From: Patescibacteria group bacterium UBA5194
GTDB lineage: Bacteria; Patescibacteriota; Gracilibacteria; BD1-5; UBA6164
Length of the DNA: 47,110 bases
Reading direction: 5' to 3'
NCBI GenBank assembly: GCA_002412935.1
Contig: DHWA01000021.1
Coordinates: forward strand, 3,434-50,543
Below are positions 9,362 through 19,564 of the stretch, piece by piece. Within the stretch, counting starts at the first letter, position 1; each line of letters opens with the position of its first letter. Both the position numbers and the translations under genes were made by a program. Under the pieces are notes generated by a model that did not search any database, was not told the origin of the DNA, and saw nothing but the letters and a program-made list of their open reading frames with translations.

Positions 9362-9790
9362 TTAAACAGTGGCTGAATCTAATATATCTATAATAAAAAT
9401 GACAATTGAATAAGCTAACCAAATTATAACTATTCATATAATTACATGTAAAATAGTTGTTCTTGATTTTTTTAAAGCTTCTTCATTTCCTCATCATATC
9501 ATTATTTTAAATCAAGCATAAATTATATATACTACAGCAATTATACTTAAAAATGTAAGTAAATAAATAATAACAGACTGCACATATTCTGACAAAGTTT
9601 TATTTGTTTCATTATTATCAACCATTTCCTTTACTATTTTTACTCAAGATGAATAACCACATTCATTATGATCACAATAAGGAAGTTCTCAAGTATCTAC
9701 AAATGGACTTTCAGTGAAAGCAACTTGTAAAAAAGAAAAAAATGTAATAAAAGATAAAAAGATTCATTTAATTATATTTTTGTAATTCAT
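9362..9790 (-). CDS. Small membrane protein, VirB2/TrbC pilin-like
   Basis: The 142-residue protein has an N-terminal signal-like helix (residues 5-27). A short extracellular loop with two Cys follows (CDHNEC). Then come two membrane helices separated by GFKIMIGGGNEEALKKSRTTI, the arrangement and loop motif of the VirB2/TrbC-like pilin family found in many CPR genomes. In conjugative systems such proteins form the T4SS pilus; in CPR they usually occur without a full T4SS and their job is unknown. It is monocistronic, with its own terminator. Confidence 0.6.
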
Positions 9791-9878
9791 AAATTTAATT
9801 TATAAAAAATAATTGATTTATTTAAATTATACTTAAACTTAGAAAAATACAAAAAAATATTTAACTTTAAATTTTCTT

Positions 9879-10892
9879 ATGAAAAATTACAAATACTTGA
9901 TATCTTACTTTTTGCTTTGATTTTTTCTTTCTTTGATTTTTTATATATCTTGATTAATTAAAGTACTAGAAAGCATAATCAGTCTAATTATGTATTTAAT
10001 CATAAGTTTTTTTATCTACTTTACTTGGAAAAAACTTAGAAAAAAAGAAGCTTTATATTTTAATGAATATATTAAACTATTTATTTATAAAGTATGTTTA
10101 TTTATATACATCACTATTATTGTAATCTGAGGATTTGCTTATTATAACAATGATATAAATCCAGCAAAAATGCCAGAATATACAATCTCAAATTGAACAA
10201 AGACTGTAGTTTTTCAAGCTATGAGTCATATAGCTAAAAAAGATTTTTATAATCAAATAAGAGAAAATATAAGAATCTTTAAAACATCTTCTTGAGTTTA
10301 TTTTTATGAATGAGTAAAACCATGAAGCAAAGAATCAAGCCAAAATTTTGATGAAGCTCTATGAGTAAATTTTACTCCTGACTTATATAAATATATGAGT
10401 AGACTTTATGGAGTTACTTTTCAAGATAATAATGATTTTATCTGACTTGTTAATAACTTAGATTTCAATGTAGATTTAACTCTAGATGAGATTATGAAAA
10501 TATATGAAAAAAAAGTTAAAATTTCTAATTCAGAAGCAAAAAATAATACCCCAATAATCAATGCTAGTGAACAAATTCTAAATGAATTAAGCTCATTAAA
10601 TGATAAAGAATTAAAAATACTTATTTATGTAAATCAAGCAATATTAAATGTTATAATTAAAAATGATACAGAAGCAAAAAAATTATTAACATACATTTGA
10701 AATACTGATTTATTTAGTGTTATACTAGATGATAGAAATAATAACCTTGTAAACTCTATAATAAAGAGTGACTATAATAAAATTTATATAACTTATTGAT
10801 TATTACACTTTGATTGAATGTATAAATTACTACAAGAAAATGATCCAAATTGGAAAATAGTAAATACAAGATACTATTACCCAATAAAATAA
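9879..10892 (+). CDS. Membrane protein, possible TraB/PrgY-like (EreA/ChaN-like fold)
   Basis: The 337-residue protein has two or three N-terminal membrane helices (about residues 8-25, 32-50 and 70-95). The soluble domain contains VVFQAMSHIAKKDFY, VYFYEGVKPGS and, near the end, YGLLHFDGMYKLLQ. A His motif, then an EG motif, then a C-terminal G..H motif is the layout of the TraB/PrgY-Tiki-ChaN superfamily, whose members are peptidases or bind haem. This is inference from motif order only. It is the first gene of the plus-strand surface cluster, diverging from the VirB2-like gene, and is followed by a 66-nt gap. Confidence 0.45.
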
Positions 10893-10958
10893 ATTTGATA
10901 TTATAAAAATATAAGTAAAATAAAAAAAATAATCCATTTCTTATTCTATTCTAATTCT

Positions 10959-12200
10959 ATGAAAAAAAAAAATACTAACTTTACAAAATTTTTAGATATT
11001 AAGCATTATAAATTAATCTATAATAAAGGTTTTACACTTATAGAATTAATAATTGTTATAACAATAATAGCGATTTTATCTACTATATGATTTATATCAT
11101 ATACCTCTTATTTATTAAATTCAAGAGACTCAACTAGAAAATCTGAATTATCAGATATATACACACTTCTTGATTCATATAAAATAAATGCCCCATTATC
11201 AGTTCCAAACAATAAAATAGATTTATACTCTAGTTGATTTTTAATATGATTTCAATGATATTTATCAGATGATATCTTATTAAAAATATGATTCAATTGA
11301 ACATGAAAAGATCCTCTCGATCAAGTGTATTATACATATTTTTTAACAAAAGATTTTAGAAATCCTTGAATTATGTGATTTTTAGAAAATGATTCTTTAG
11401 CTTGAAATCTTTGAATTACATATAAAACATATGCTGTTGATTATACTGAAAGATATCCAATTATTATTTGAAAAAAACTTGGTATATTACTTGATGAAAA
11501 TAATACTCCAATACAAGAAATACCAGAAATTCAAGCAAGTTGAAGTTTAGAATTAAGTACTCTCACTTGAGATTATACAGCATTTTTTGATAATAAAACT
11601 AGTATTTCAAATTCCTTATATTCTATGGATGTACTTTACTGAACTACTACAACTTGAATTATATGAAATAGTTGTGAACAGTATGTGGAAGAATATAACT
11701 CTGAGATACTTAGATCTTGAATTTACTTAATTAATTCTAGTACTTGAACAACAGAAGTTTATTGTGATATGTCTTCTACAACTTGAAGTTGAGAAGACAC
11801 AAGAATTATCACATGTTCTTGAAATATGCTTGCAAATACTTATCCTACAAACTGAAATACATATATCCAAACATATGATTGAATAAATTGGAATCCTGAT
11901 TCTATAACTTGGTCATATAGTTGAACAACTTGTTGATTTAACTGTTTAGATACACATACTTGGAGTTCTACTTTAAATACTTGTTTACAAAAAATAAATT
12001 GAGTATGTTGAAGTGCTACTTTACAAAATATAATTACACAACCTATTAGTTGACTTTGTGCTTGATGAAATCCTTCTATAATTTCTTGAATATGGCCATC
12101 TACTTGGACATGTAATTGAATAAACTGATGAACAGATGATAATTGTAGTACAACTCGGTATTGTATGTGATGATGAATAGTTCCTTGTATATCTAATTAA
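10959..12200 (+). CDS. Modular type IV prepilin with Cys-rich C-terminal extension
   Basis: The 413-residue protein has a 24-residue basic leader, then G/FTLIELIIVITIIAILSTIGF with Glu at +5. Its core (SRDSTRKSELSDIYTLLDSYK, GKDPLDQVYYTYFL) is a diverged paralogue of the prepilins at 3963 and 4783. After it comes SGIYLINSS...VYCDMS, resembling the start of a fibrinogen-like domain. A Cys/Gly/Thr-rich tail follows, with repeated TW.C and C.NG motifs, that reads like an extracellular binding module. It is the third modular prepilin in the window and lies directly upstream of the S74 fibre gene (27-nt gap). Confidence 0.8.
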
Positions 12201-12227
12201 TTTTTTTATTTTTTAACTTTTTACATT

Positions 12228-13298
12228 ATGTTTCAAAATATTACAAAAAAAGTTATTTTATCTCTTATTCTATGACTATTTGTGTGAATTGGAATTTTTA
12301 TATCTTATGCTACAAATATAATTAATTTATCTTCTTGAGATGTAAGTACATGAGATATAATAAATAATACTTGGTTTAATAATGTAAGAGCTAGACTTGC
12401 AAATATTACTGATACTTGAATATATACATGAAGTATAAATCCAGCAAATATATTAGCTTGAACTGCATGAATCAATATTATTGGAAATGCGACAACTGCT
12501 ACAAATTCAACAACTGCTACACTAAATGATAATGATACAAGTATTGCTACAACTCAATTTGTAAATTCTGAAATAGCAAATGATGCTCCAACAAAAATAG
12601 GAGGATGAGCAAGTGGAACTTGGTGAATTAATATTACTGGAAATGCAGCAACTGCTAGTGGGGTACCCTGGACATGAGTAACATGAAAACCTACAATTGT
12701 ATCAGCATTTACAAATGATGCTTGATATATTACAAGTACTACTGATAACCGGGTAAATACATCCTGAGATACAATGATAGGACAACTTTTTTTAAATAAT
12801 AGTGGCCCAACAATATATTTTCAAGATACCGATAATAGATCAGCTATGATTCATACTAATAGTAACAATTTTTACATACTTCGTTGAGATTGAACAAATA
12901 GTACAGTATATACAGCTACATTATGAAGACGGCCACTTGTAATAAATCTAGAAAATAATAATGCAACTTTTTGATGAGATGTATATGCAAATGCTTTTAT
13001 GTATAATTCAGATAAAAACTTAAAATATAATATAAAGACTCTTGAAAATGCTAAAGATATACTTAAAATTGATGCTGTTAGATTTGATTGGAGAAGAGAC
13101 TGAAAAAAAGATATTTGAATAATTGCTCAAGAAGTAGAAAAATATTTTCCTGAATTTGTAGAAATTGATGAAAGATGATATAAATCTGTAAACTATCCTA
13201 AACTTGTTGTTCCTCTTATAAAAGTTGTAAAAAAACAACAAGAAAAAATTGATGATTTAGAAAAGAGACTTAAAATTCTTGAAGAAAAAATAAAATAA
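12228..13298 (+). CDS. Secreted fibre protein with C-terminal S74 intramolecular chaperone
   Basis: The 356-residue protein has an N-terminal signal or anchor helix (about residues 8-28, ending FISYA). A middle part resembles phage tail fibres (GKPTIVSAFTNDAGYITST, TSGDTMIGQLFLN). The C-terminal Peptidase_S74 domain starts at Ser261: SDKNLKYNIKTLENA, then VRFDWRRDGKKDIGIIAQEVEKYFP, and a final coiled coil. The catalytic Ser and the Lys five residues later (Ser261/Lys266) of the self-cleaving dyad are present. S74 domains trimerise a beta-structured fibre and then cut themselves off. No phage structural genes are nearby. Neighbours are a prepilin and a discoidin-like protein, so a cell-surface trimeric adhesin is likely. 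Confidence 0.85.
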
Positions 13299-13325
13299 TA
13301 TTTTATATATTAAAATTAATTAAAA

Positions 13326-14180
13326 ATGACAATTAAATATATTTTTAAAAAATATGTATTTCTATTTACTATAATTATTTTTTCAATACCTACAATTGTT
13401 TATGCATTAAATACACGGGATACTTGATATGACTGAAGTCCAAATAGTTACACTACTGCTTCAGTAACATCAGATCTTTTATGTAAAAAAATAGGTAATA
13501 CTCATCCTACTGCTACTTTCTTTTTACCTACAAAAACCTTAGTTGAATATAATAATATAACTAATAGTCCTTATTTATTTACTTATGCTTGTTGAACTAA
13601 TCTAGCATCTTGAAAATATTCTCATTCAAATAGTTATAATTATCCTTCTGCTAATTTATGAAATTGTCCAGATTCTTCATGATATTATTGGGATGGTTTA
13701 ACTGATTGAATAATAAATACAAGTAAAAGCAATGAATGTAATGATAATTATGCTAATGCTATTTGGTCAAGTGCTTATGCTAATAATACTTATAATATGA
13801 TGGTTTCAATAGATTTATGAACATCTCACTATGTTGATACTATAAGAGTTTATAATGAATTTTGACCTTATGGGGGTGATTGATACCCTCTTACTTCTAT
13901 ACGGAACAATACAAAAACTGTTCAAGTTTATGCAAGAAATACTACAGTTGCATCTGATTGTTATGTAAGTTGATGAACAACAACTTGATGGACATATATA
14001 TGAGTGCATACTTTTTCATCTCATGTTGCTACATATAATGATTTTCCTGTTACTCCTACACCTTATAGATGTATTATGCTTAGATTCCCTATAAATACTA
14101 CATATAGTTGATGGTGTAATGCTAATTGATGTTTTCCTAATTATATGTTTATTAGAGAGTTACAAGTATTTGGTCTTTAG
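13326..14180 (+). CDS. Secreted discoidin-like (F5/8 type C) domain protein
   Basis: The 284-residue protein has a signal peptide (MTIKYIFKK, hydrophobic 11-25, cut near VYA). The C-terminal half reads as a coagulation factor 5/8 C-type fold: NLASGKYSHSNS, SIDLGTSHYVDTIRVYNE, TKTVQVYARN, TGWTYIGVHTF and the closing IRELQVFGL. Such jelly-roll domains bind glycans or lipids on cell surfaces. About ten Cys suggest an oxidised extracellular protein. It follows the S74 fibre gene by 27 nt and likely belongs to the same attachment operon. The exact ligand cannot be inferred. Confidence 0.7.
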
Positions 14181-14203
14181 TTATTTAATTTAAATTTTGT
14201 ATT

Positions 14204-14860
14204 ATGAGAAATAATAAAATTTATGCTTTCGTTTTATTTGTGATAATCTTATCTGGTTTAGTCTTTTTTTTATATAAATCTAATATAACTGAAAAAACTA
14301 ACATTAATAATACTATTACTAAATCAGTAACTGATAATAAAAATGCCGTTTCAAAGGAAATTAAAAAAGATGTAGTGAAAAATGATTTTTCTATTGATAA
14401 AACAATGAAAAAATACTCTACTAATATTGATTTTTTAAAATGTAAAAAAGATGCTAAATTAGATGATTATTCTTGTTTAAATAATATTATTAACACAAAA
14501 ATATGAACTACAAAAAATTCATCTTTTTGTAATGATCTAACAAATGAATATGAAGCAAATGCTTGTAAAAATATGAATTTATCTAGCTTTGCTTTAAAAG
14601 AAAACAATATAGATTTATGTAATACTATAAGTGACAATGTTATACAAAATAACTGTAAATTGGATGTAGTAGCAAATGATGCCTTAAATAAAAAAGATAT
14701 TTCAAAATGTGATATATTAACTAACAGTGATATTAAAAATGATTGTAAAGACACTACTATTTTCAGATTAGCCAAAATAACTAAAGATAAATCTCGGTGT
14801 GATAAACTTGAAAAAAATAGACAAAATCTATGTATTGATGCTATGAATGAGAAAAATTAA
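14204..14860 (+). CDS. Membrane-anchored protein with repeated Cys-pair units
   Basis: The 218-residue protein has one N-terminal membrane helix (residues 6-24) followed by a Lys/Asn/Asp-rich linker. It ends in about five repeats of roughly 25-30 residues, each of the form (K/R/L/F)C(D/N).L......(N/D).C, for example KCDILTNSDIKNDC and RCDKLEKNRQNLC. Spaced Cys pairs in helical repeats suggest a disulfide-stapled extracellular solenoid, somewhat like Sel1-type helical pairs, but no family is recognised. One glycine at 14504 is a TGA codon, so the gene appears as two pieces under the standard code. It is 23 nt after the discoidin-like gene. Confidence 0.7.
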
Positions 14861-14891
14861 TATTTACTTTATATTTTTAAATTAATTACCT

Positions 14892-15662
14892 ATGTGAAGA
14901 TGACCAACAATAGAATGAAAAAGAAATATTTCAAACGCATTGAAACAAAAATCTTTTTCTCTGCATGCTAAACTTATAGCACTTGCTGCTGCAAAATGAA
15001 GTGATCCACATTTAAATCCTTCTTTATATGATGCTTTAGAAAAAGCTAGAAAAGATAATGTACCAAGTGATAATATAGAAAGAGCAGTCAAAAAATGATC
15101 TGGTGAAGATAAATCTAGTGAACAAATTAGTCAGATAATTTATGAATGATATGCTCCAGGTTGAGTTGCTATAATAATACAAGTACTTACTGATAATAAA
15201 AATAGAACAGCTGCAAATATAAGACATATATTTTCAAAATTTGGTTGAAATATGTGAGAAGCATGAAGTGTTGCATGGATATTTCCAAAAAAATGAGTTA
15301 TTATCTTTGATAAGTCAAAAGTAAAAGAATCTGAAATAGAAGAACTAGTTTTTGAAACAAATGTTGATGATATGCAAAATAATGATAAAAATATAAAACT
15401 TATCTGTTCTCTTGAAAACCTAAAAGAAGTATCAGATTTTTTCAAATCAAAATGAAAAACTTTTGAAAAAGCAACTATAGAGTATATACCAAATAATGAA
15501 GTTGAAGTTACTGAATTTGATAAAGCTCTAAAAATAATAAAGATGACTGAAGCACTCGACGAAGATGAAGATGTAGAAGATTATAGCTTAAATGCTATAA
15601 TAAGTGATGAACTAGAAAAAGAAGTCTATGATTTTATAGAAAAAAATACTTTTAGGACTTAA
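14892..15662 (+). CDS. yebC: YebC/PmpR-family protein
   Basis: The 256-residue protein has the full family length. Its N-terminus MGRGPTIEGKRNIS corresponds to the MAGHSKW.NI.H.K start of YebC. Then come LEKARKDNVPSDNIERAVKKG, YEGYAPGGVAIIIQVLTDNKNRT and IRHIFSKFGGNMGEAGSVAWIF. YebC proteins act on the ribosome (relief of stalling at polyproline, also TACO1-like) and were earlier called transcription regulators. Twelve of its 15 glycines are TGA, including the second codon of the gene, making it a clean demonstration of the code. It ends 25 nt before repeat element A. Confidence 0.95.
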
Positions 15663-15687
15663 GAAAGAATTTAGAAATTATTATATT

Positions 15688-15797
15688 GTCATTCCCACGA
15701 AGGTGGGAATCTTCATTATATAACTAATATGGTTGATAATATATTTTCGGTCTCTTAGAGCAATATAAGGAAGATTCCGGACTAAATCCGGAATGAC
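15688..15797. repeat. Paired-hairpin repeat element A
   Basis: A 110-bp element starts GTCATTCCCACGAAGGTGGGAAT and ends ATTCCGGACTAAATCCGGAATGAC (written here as positions 15688-15710 and 15774-15797). Each end is a GC-rich hairpin; the outer GTCATTCC/GGAATGAC are inverted repeats. It sits between the convergent genes yebC and the phosphatase gene. Confidence 0.85.
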
Positions 15798-15848
15798 ATA
15801 ATTTTTAAACTAACAACTTTGAAACTAATAACTATAATCTATCATTGT

Positions 15849-17741
15849 CTATTTCAATATCAATTTATTATCAGAAACTTCAAAATTTACTCTAAATATA
15901 CCATTTTTATTTAGGATATAGACTTCCCCATCACGATATATAGCAAAATCAATTATCTTACTTACTCAATCAATTTGTCATACATAAGTTAATGTTTTTG
16001 TTTGATTAAAATTTGGTGAATTAGTTCTAAAAACCCAAACTTTATTATTTAAAAACATATAAACATATTTCAATTTACTTCATACTATTAATCTTGGAGT
16101 ATGAGTATTTGGTTCTATATCATAATTTTTAGGTAATTTATTTAGAACTAGTTTTTCTATTCTATATGTTGGACTTCTAAATACTTTTACTAAACTTAAA
16201 TCTTTTCTTAATAGATAAATTCATCAATCAAGAGCAATATCCATTATATTATTTAAAGTTTTTGTATCTTGTTCTTCTAGATAAGGAACTCATTTTTCAA
16301 AACTATCTCAAAAAAGTTTATGCTTATATATTTGATTTCAATTTGCAGCTAAAGTATATAAATATGTATTATAAGTCTTAACAAACTTAAAATCTTCCCA
16401 TTTTGTTTGTCATTTAACCGTATAATTTTTAAAAAATCAATTTTTTTCAAAAGATATTATTTTACCACTTTTTGTAATTAAAAATATAGATGAATCAATT
16501 ACAGCTACATCTACAAAACTATCTTCTCATAATTCTTTATACATATATTCTTTAGCTGTATTTCATCAAATTATAGGACCTAGAATACTATTTTTAGTCA
16601 TTGTATATAAAGCTCATTTTATGTTTATGACTTTTATAGTTCATGCAGGTAATCATTTATAAATTAGATTATCTGTTCTCTCATCAAATGTTTCAACCAA
16701 ATTAAATTGTTTTTTAATAGTATTTATATCTTCATCTATTTTTTCAATATCTGTTAAAAATAATTTTTGCTCTCTGAGTTTAACCAAAATTTCTTCTGCT
16801 TTTTTCAAATTTTCATCAAATATTGATTGATTACTTATATTTTCAGATGCTAATTTTATTAAATCTTTTGCATTTTGTAAGTCTTTTTTAGAATCATTTA
16901 CAACTTCTGTTTGTCAAGTTTTTGTAATTATAGATGAAACTGTAGAAAAAAGCACAAAAAATGAAAGAATAATACCTAAAAGTAATATAATAGACCTAAT
17001 TGATTTTTTTTGTTTAAGTACTTTTTCTTTAGAAATCATATAAATAGCTATTGATTTCTTTGTAAAATTATTATCTAATGCCTTATATAAATAATTTTTT
17101 ACAAAAGAAAGAGTTTTATTTGTATTTTCTTTAAAATAAGAGTTTTTAATAACTATAAATCCAATATTTTTATTAACTTTTTCTTCAAGTAATGTTATCT
17201 CTAAATTATTAGATATGTCATCTACATTGCTTACATCTATTGAATCAAGTATATCTGATTTAGAAATATGGTGAAGTAATCTATCACTACACATAATTAT
17301 CAATTCTTCATTACCTAACTCTCAATTTGATATATATAAAAATTCTTTTTTATTATCATCTTTTTCAGTGATTTCTAATACTTCTTTTTCTTTTTTTACT
17401 AGATAACAAGAAGGAGTTCAAATAGTAGAAAAAATTATATTTTTATCATTAAGTACGGCAACAATTATACTTAGACTTCAATCCAATTCTCATTCTTGCC
17501 TCCAAGTTTTTATAATTGTATTTGTATTTTCTAAAGCTATGCTAAGATCCTTATATGCAGATTGTTTAGATATCTTTCAAATTACATTATCTATTATTCT
17601 TCATAAGATTATCTCAGAAAACTTTTTTTCTTCAGTATCTATAAGTATAAAACACCTCAAATCAGTATCTAGTTCAATAGTTTTCAAAATAATATCATTT
17701 TTCTTTTTAAACTCTATTTTCTTAGATGATACTTCAATCAT
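15849..17741 (-). CDS. Membrane PP2C-like (PPM-type) phosphatase with C-terminal propeller-like region
   Basis: The 630-residue protein has an N-terminal PPM-like phosphatase fold: ILIDTEEKKFSEIILG, then LDGSLSIIVAVLNDKNIIFSTIGTPSCYLVKK, then GNEELIIMCSDRLLHHIS. One membrane helix follows at about residues 250-275 (SIILLLGIILSFFVLF). Outside are a coiled-coil stretch (about 285-345) and a region with repeated ALYTMTKNSILGPI, LIYKGLPAG and VYILNKNGIF-like strands that may be a beta-propeller. The metal-binding Asp pair is not fully clear, so activity is uncertain. Several CPR genomes carry such TM-phosphatase proteins. It has a good promoter-like sequence. Confidence 0.6.
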
Positions 17742-17773
17742 ATTTTATTTTAGTTTATAAAAATATTTAAATC

Positions 17774-17801
17774 ATTTTAAGATTTGAGTGCTCTTTGTCA
17801 A
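17774..17801 (-). promoter_or_regulatory. Putative promoter of the phosphatase gene
   Basis: On the minus strand a consensus TTGACA, 16 bp, TAAAAT ends 33 nt before the ATG at 17741. It diverges from the promoter at 17831-17858. Confidence 0.6.
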
Positions 17802-17830
17802 ATCTTATTGATTGATTTAAGAAAAAAAGT

Positions 17831-17858
17831 TTGACAAATTACATATAATATTTACTAT
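17831..17858 (+). promoter_or_regulatory. Putative promoter of the 17891 gene
   Basis: TTGACA, 16 bp, TACTAT lies 32 nt upstream of the ATG at 17891. The -35 is a perfect consensus. Confidence 0.6.
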
Positions 17859-17890
17859 CTGCTAAATTTTATATTTTAAATGTTATAAAT

Positions 17891-18346
17891 ATGTCTTTAG
17901 ATTCAAATAATAGTGGTAAATGATGAGAATTACCTAGTGGTATTGATAATATTACAAAAGTAACTGATAAGACAAAAGATTTAGTAAGTGGTATTGAACA
18001 ATCAAAGGAAACAAAAATCAAAATTGATTTAGGTGAGAAATGAGTTTGAGTAATTAGTTGAGCAAAACTAGAAATAGGTAATTGAAACTGAATTTTGATA
18101 AAAACAAAAGATTGAAAATTTCATTTAACTTTGGATTGAGTAAATACACATGAAGTAAACTTTTTAGCTATAAATGAAGCTATTCCCAATTTTGTGATAC
18201 CAAAGGGTCCTGATACTGAACAACCTAAACCAGGGGATATAATTTGAAATAAAGAAAATAGAACCGTATATTTTTCTTTAAAAGATTTAAAATACTATAT
18301 AAATAACTGATGAGAATTTATTCCTCTTAAATCTATTGAAATCTAA
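17891..18346 (+). CDS. Hypothetical protein, glycine-rich beta-type domain
   Basis: The 151-residue protein is not recognised. It has a polar N-terminus (MSLDSNNSGKGGELPSGI) and no signal peptide. A region follows with regularly spaced short strands (KIKIDLGEKGVGVISGAKLEIGNG, GKFHLTLDGV), then VNFLAINEAIPNFVIPKGPD and a last segment DIIGNKENRTVYFSLKDLKYY. Eleven or more of its glycines are TGA. It is monocistronic with a strong promoter-like sequence, and its stop codon touches the stop of the convergent gene (18347), with no intergenic base. It is probably cytoplasmic. Confidence 0.7.
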
Positions 18347-18634
18347 TTAAATTACATACTTAATCTCAAAATCATAAAATTTAATTCCAACTTTTTTAAA
18401 TTTTAAGCCAACCTCATTTTTTATTTTATCTTCTATCAATAAAATCTCTGACTTAACTATTGGCTTGTTTACTTTTACAATTATAGATTTTCATTTAATT
18501 TGAATAGATACTAAATATGGTTTTATATCCATATTTTTTTCTTGTTTAAAAATCTCCACTATACTATTCCATACTAGAGATTTTATAGTCATTTCATTAA
18601 GATTTCTTTTATTTATTGAAGAATTAATTTTCAT
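18347..18634 (-). CDS. Small protein, possibly DUF721/DciA-like
   Basis: The 95-residue protein contains MTIKSLVWNSIVEIFKQE, then SIQIKGKSIIVKVNKPIVKSEILLIEDKIKN and a final beta strand. The pattern helix with W, strand GK.IIVKV, N/KP, SE.LL, helix resembles the short DUF721 (DciA-like) proteins that help load the replicative helicase. The resemblance is by shape and a few residues only. It overlaps no gene but abuts the convergent gene at 18346. Repeat element B begins 25 nt upstream of its start. Confidence 0.4.
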
Positions 18635-18658
18635 TATAATATTTATTTAATTAAAAAT

Positions 18659-18746
18659 GTCATTCCCTTGAAGAAGGGAATCTTCCTTGTATTAATTTTA
18701 CAAGATAGAACAATATAAAGTAGATTCCCGACTTCTCGGGAATGAC
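18659..18746. repeat. Paired-hairpin repeat element B
   Basis: An 88-bp element begins GTCATTCCCTTGAAGAAGGGAAT and ends ATTCCCGACTTCTCGGGAATGAC. Same layout as element A with different hairpin loops. It lies between the 18634 start and the rsmI stop (6 bp away), so both flanking minus-strand genes may be separated by its hairpins. Confidence 0.85.
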
Positions 18747-18752
18747 AAACAA

Positions 18753-19409
18753 TTATATAATTATTACAAACTCCCCTTTTTGCTTTTCTTTTTTACTATA
18801 AATTTCAATTGCTTCTTTTATTGTAACTCTATTAAATTCTTCAAATTTCTTTGTTAATTCACGAGCCACAACTATTTTTCTATCTTCTCACAGATACTCT
18901 CATAGAGTATTTAAAGTCTTTTCTATTCTGTGAACTGATTCATAAAAAACAACTGTTTCCTCGATTGTTTGTAATTTTTTAAATAATGTTTGTCTTCATT
19001 TTTTAATAGGCAAAAAACCAAGATATAAAAAATGGTTTATAGGAAGTCCTGATGCTTGAAGTGCCGTTAAAAATGCTGAAACTCAAGGAATAGGAACAAT
19101 CTCAATATCGTTTTTTAATGCTTCTTGAATAAGAGGATAACCAGGATCTGAAATACCTGGAGTTCAAGCATCTGAAACAAGTGCTATATCTTTTCAATCT
19201 TTTAATAAAGCAATTATCTTATCCAATTTTGTAGCATGAGAATATGAATGATAACTCAAAAGTGATTTCTTAATCTCATAATGATTAAGTAAAACTGCCG
19301 TAGTTCTAGTATCTTCACAAGCTATAAAATCAACTTCTTTCAAAGTCCTAATAGCTCTTAGAGTTATGTCTTCTAGATTTCAAATTGGAGTAGATACAAT
19401 GTATAGCAT
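18753..19409 (-). CDS. rsmI: 16S rRNA (cytidine1402-2'-O)-methyltransferase RsmI
   Basis: The 218-residue tetrapyrrole-methylase-fold protein has all RsmI motifs: MLYIVSTPIGNLEDITLRA at the N-terminus, CEDTRTTAVLL, LVSDAGTPGISDPGYPL, PIPGVSAFLTALQASGLP, FLPIKKGRQ, VFYESVHRIEKTL and VVARELTKKFEEF. It 2'-O-methylates C1402 in the ribosomal P site using SAM. Length is shorter than the E. coli enzyme (286 aa) because the C-terminal extra region is missing, as in many CPR versions. Glycines in the TPIGN and DAGTPG motifs are TGA codons. Confidence 0.95.
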
Positions 19410-19419
19410 AAATTAGACA

Positions 19420-19453
19420 AAAGATTAAAGATTAAAGATTAAAGATTAAAGAT
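19420..19453. repeat. 7-bp tandem repeat (AAAGATT)
   Basis: Four exact copies of AAAGATT plus a partial fifth lie just upstream of the rsmI start. It is probably a slippage-prone simple repeat; a copy-number change would alter the rsmI leader. Confidence 0.85.
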
Positions 19454-19517
19454 AAATCACTTATTAACTTTAATTTTTATTTATTTGAACAATATTAGCT
19501 ATTTTTCTCTAAAAATC

Positions 19518-19549
19518 AAAAATAATCCTAATTTCTTAGGATTATTTTT
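19518..19549 (-). terminator. Intrinsic terminator of the ATPase gene
   Basis: Stem AATAATCCTAA with its complement TTAGGATTATT, followed on the minus strand by T5 after a short loop. It lies 15 nt past the stop at 19565 and could also work on the plus strand. Confidence 0.65.
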
Positions 19550-19564
19550 ATAATTTCACCAAAT

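Noticed and set aside
12228..13298. Prophage tail fibre
   Set aside because: Signal peptide present, no phage structural or lysis genes nearby, and neighbours are surface and pilin genes.
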